NCBI RefSeq assembly: GCF_003027925.1
Contig: NZ_PYPS01000043.1
Location: 1-59,245, forward strand
DNA from: Micromonospora sp. RP3T
GTDB taxonomy: Bacteria > Actinomycetota > Actinomycetes > Mycobacteriales > Micromonosporaceae
Reading direction: 5' to 3'
DNA length: 59,245 nucleotides
Shown: one piece after another, positions 58,611 through 59,245 of the stretch
How the letters are laid out: each line of letters starts with the position of its first letter
Numbering within the stretch: position 1 is the first letter of the stretch
Position numbers and translations under genes: made by a program
The notes under the pieces: model-generated
The model's database searches: none
What the model was told of the DNA's origin: nothing
What the model saw: only the letters and a program-made list of their open reading frames with translations

Positions 58611-59153
58611 ATGTCCCGTCGCCTCGCCACCACGCTCGCCACCGCCCTGATCACGCTGCTCGCCACGCTCGGCCTGGCCGCGCCGGCCACCGCCGCGGTG
58701 AGCACCGAGCAGAAGCTCGCGGTGCTGTCCACCTGGACCCAGACCAGCGCCACCAGCTACAACGCCTGGAACAGCGCCCGCCTCGACCGGGCCCCCTGGA
58801 CCGGGTACGGCTTCGACTGGTCCACCGACTACTGCTCGTCCAGCCCGGACAACCCGCTCGGCTTCCGCTTCAACCTCTCCTGCTACCGGCACGACTTCGG
58901 CTACCGCAACCACAAGGCGATGGGCATCTTCCCGGCCAACAAGTCCCGCCTGGACAGCGCGTTCTACGCGGACCTGAAGCGGGTCTGCGCCACCTACAAC
59001 TCGGTGGTCCGGCCGGCCTGCTACAGCCTCGCCTGGACCTACTACCAGGCGGTCAGCGTGTTCGGCTCGCTCGCCGCCGTGCAGCAGGCCGACCTCGACC
59101 GCGCCGCGAAGATGAAGACCGACGCGGAACGCCTCGCCGCCACCCGCACCTGA
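58611..59153 (+). CDS. Secreted phospholipase A2 (prokaryotic type)
   Basis: The 180-residue protein has a signal peptide (LATTLATALITLLATLGLAA) and the bacterial PLA2 fold: DYCSSSPDNPLGFRFNLSCY, the His-Asp catalytic pair in CYRHDFGYRN, and a second Cys pair (RVCATYNS...PACYS). This matches the Streptomyces violaceoruber enzyme. It should hydrolyse sn-2 ester bonds of phospholipids with calcium outside the cell. Start ATG 58611 after GGAGG. Confidence 0.93.
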   Translation: MSRRLATTLATALITLLATLGLAAPATAAVSTEQKLAVLSTWTQTSATSYNAWNSARLDRAPWTGYGFDWSTDYCSSSPDNPLGFRFNLSCYRHDFGYRNHKAMGIFPANKSRLDSAFYADLKRVCATYNSVVRPACYSLAWTYYQAVSVFGSLAAVQQADLDRAAKMKTDAERLAATRT

Positions 59154-59154
59154 C

Positions 59155-59245
59155 CCACCCACCCACCCACCCCACGCCCACCCCACCCCGGGCGCCCCAC
59201 CCCGAGCGCCCCGCCCCCGGGCGCCCCGCCCCCGGCGCGCACGCT
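59155..59245. repeat. Low-complexity tandem sequence at the window end
   Basis: (CCCA)n-like repeats (59155-59180) are followed by three to four degenerate copies of a ~15-base unit GGGCGCCCCGCCCCC. No gene is seen in these 90 bases. Confidence 0.7.

Overview
The window reads as chromosomal DNA of a high-GC actinomycete, most likely Micromonospora or a close relative in the Micromonosporaceae. The reasons are the very high GC with G/C-rich third codon positions, the many GTG and TTG starts, several leaderless-looking promoters (TANNNT boxes 6-10 nt before a start codon), and gene content typical of that family. The block TetR - DUF3107 - ferritin-like - RhlE helicase (1.5-5.1 kb) has the order known for Mycobacterium tuberculosis Rv3208-Rv3211. 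I saw no rRNA, tRNA, CRISPR array, transposase or replication origin.

Layout. 0-7.5 kb: end of a proline-rich protein, the Rv3208-Rv3211-like block, a methyltransferase, a small membrane protein and an XRE regulator. 7.5-14.7 kb: CopZ with a His-rich membrane protein; then a translationally coupled pair made of a SARP regulator fused to membrane helices and a helix-hairpin-helix domain, followed by a RecQ helicase fused to a phosphoribosyltransferase domain, divergent from a lipoprotein gene; then an SDR. 14.8-19.5 kb: a complete livKGFHM transporter operon. 19.8-26.5 kb: a von Willebrand A surface protein with an LPVTG anchor, a secreted glycerophosphodiesterase and a KtrB/KtrA potassium system. 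26.6-35.4 kb: a Ser/Thr kinase with an extracellular CBM2-like domain, a fused MFS/spermidine-synthase-like protein, a secreted M15-like peptidase, and a coupled operon REC-SpoIIE phosphatase - CHASE3 histidine kinase - response regulator - inositol phosphatase. 35.6-40.2 kb: an M28 membrane peptidase, a divergent SDR/TetR pair and a RibD-type reductase. 40.2-43.1 kb: an accessory patch of small genes (zinc-ribbon-like protein, AlpA-like HTH protein, frame-shifted SET gene, YefM/RelE toxin-antitoxin pair, GNAT, hypothetical). 43.1-48 kb: Smr, TPR, ROK kinase, ABC-F, and a BON-methyltransferase gene behind a cluster of stem-loop repeats. 48-54.9 kb: a LacI regulator divergent from an arabinan/arabinoxylan operon (GH51, ABC transporter, GH43). 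55-59.2 kb: an APC permease, a secreted GHL10-type glycoside hydrolase and a secreted phospholipase A2.

The most original signal is at 9.1-13.9 kb. Three perfect ACGGCAG heptamers spaced exactly 11 bp, plus one inverted copy, lie between the membrane-type SARP gene and the lipoprotein gene. This is the architecture of a SARP binding site. With the ATGA coupling of the SARP-HhH gene to recQ-PRTase, it suggests a self-regulated unit linking the membrane to DNA metabolism that I do not recognise from the literature.

A second theme is at least four families of intergenic stem-loop elements. One (core TTGATCAAGGAGTTTGCGTC) has several copies here; another has a right arm able to pair with either of two left arms. 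Start sites, promoters and operators were judged by eye; all family assignments rest on motif recognition without database searches.
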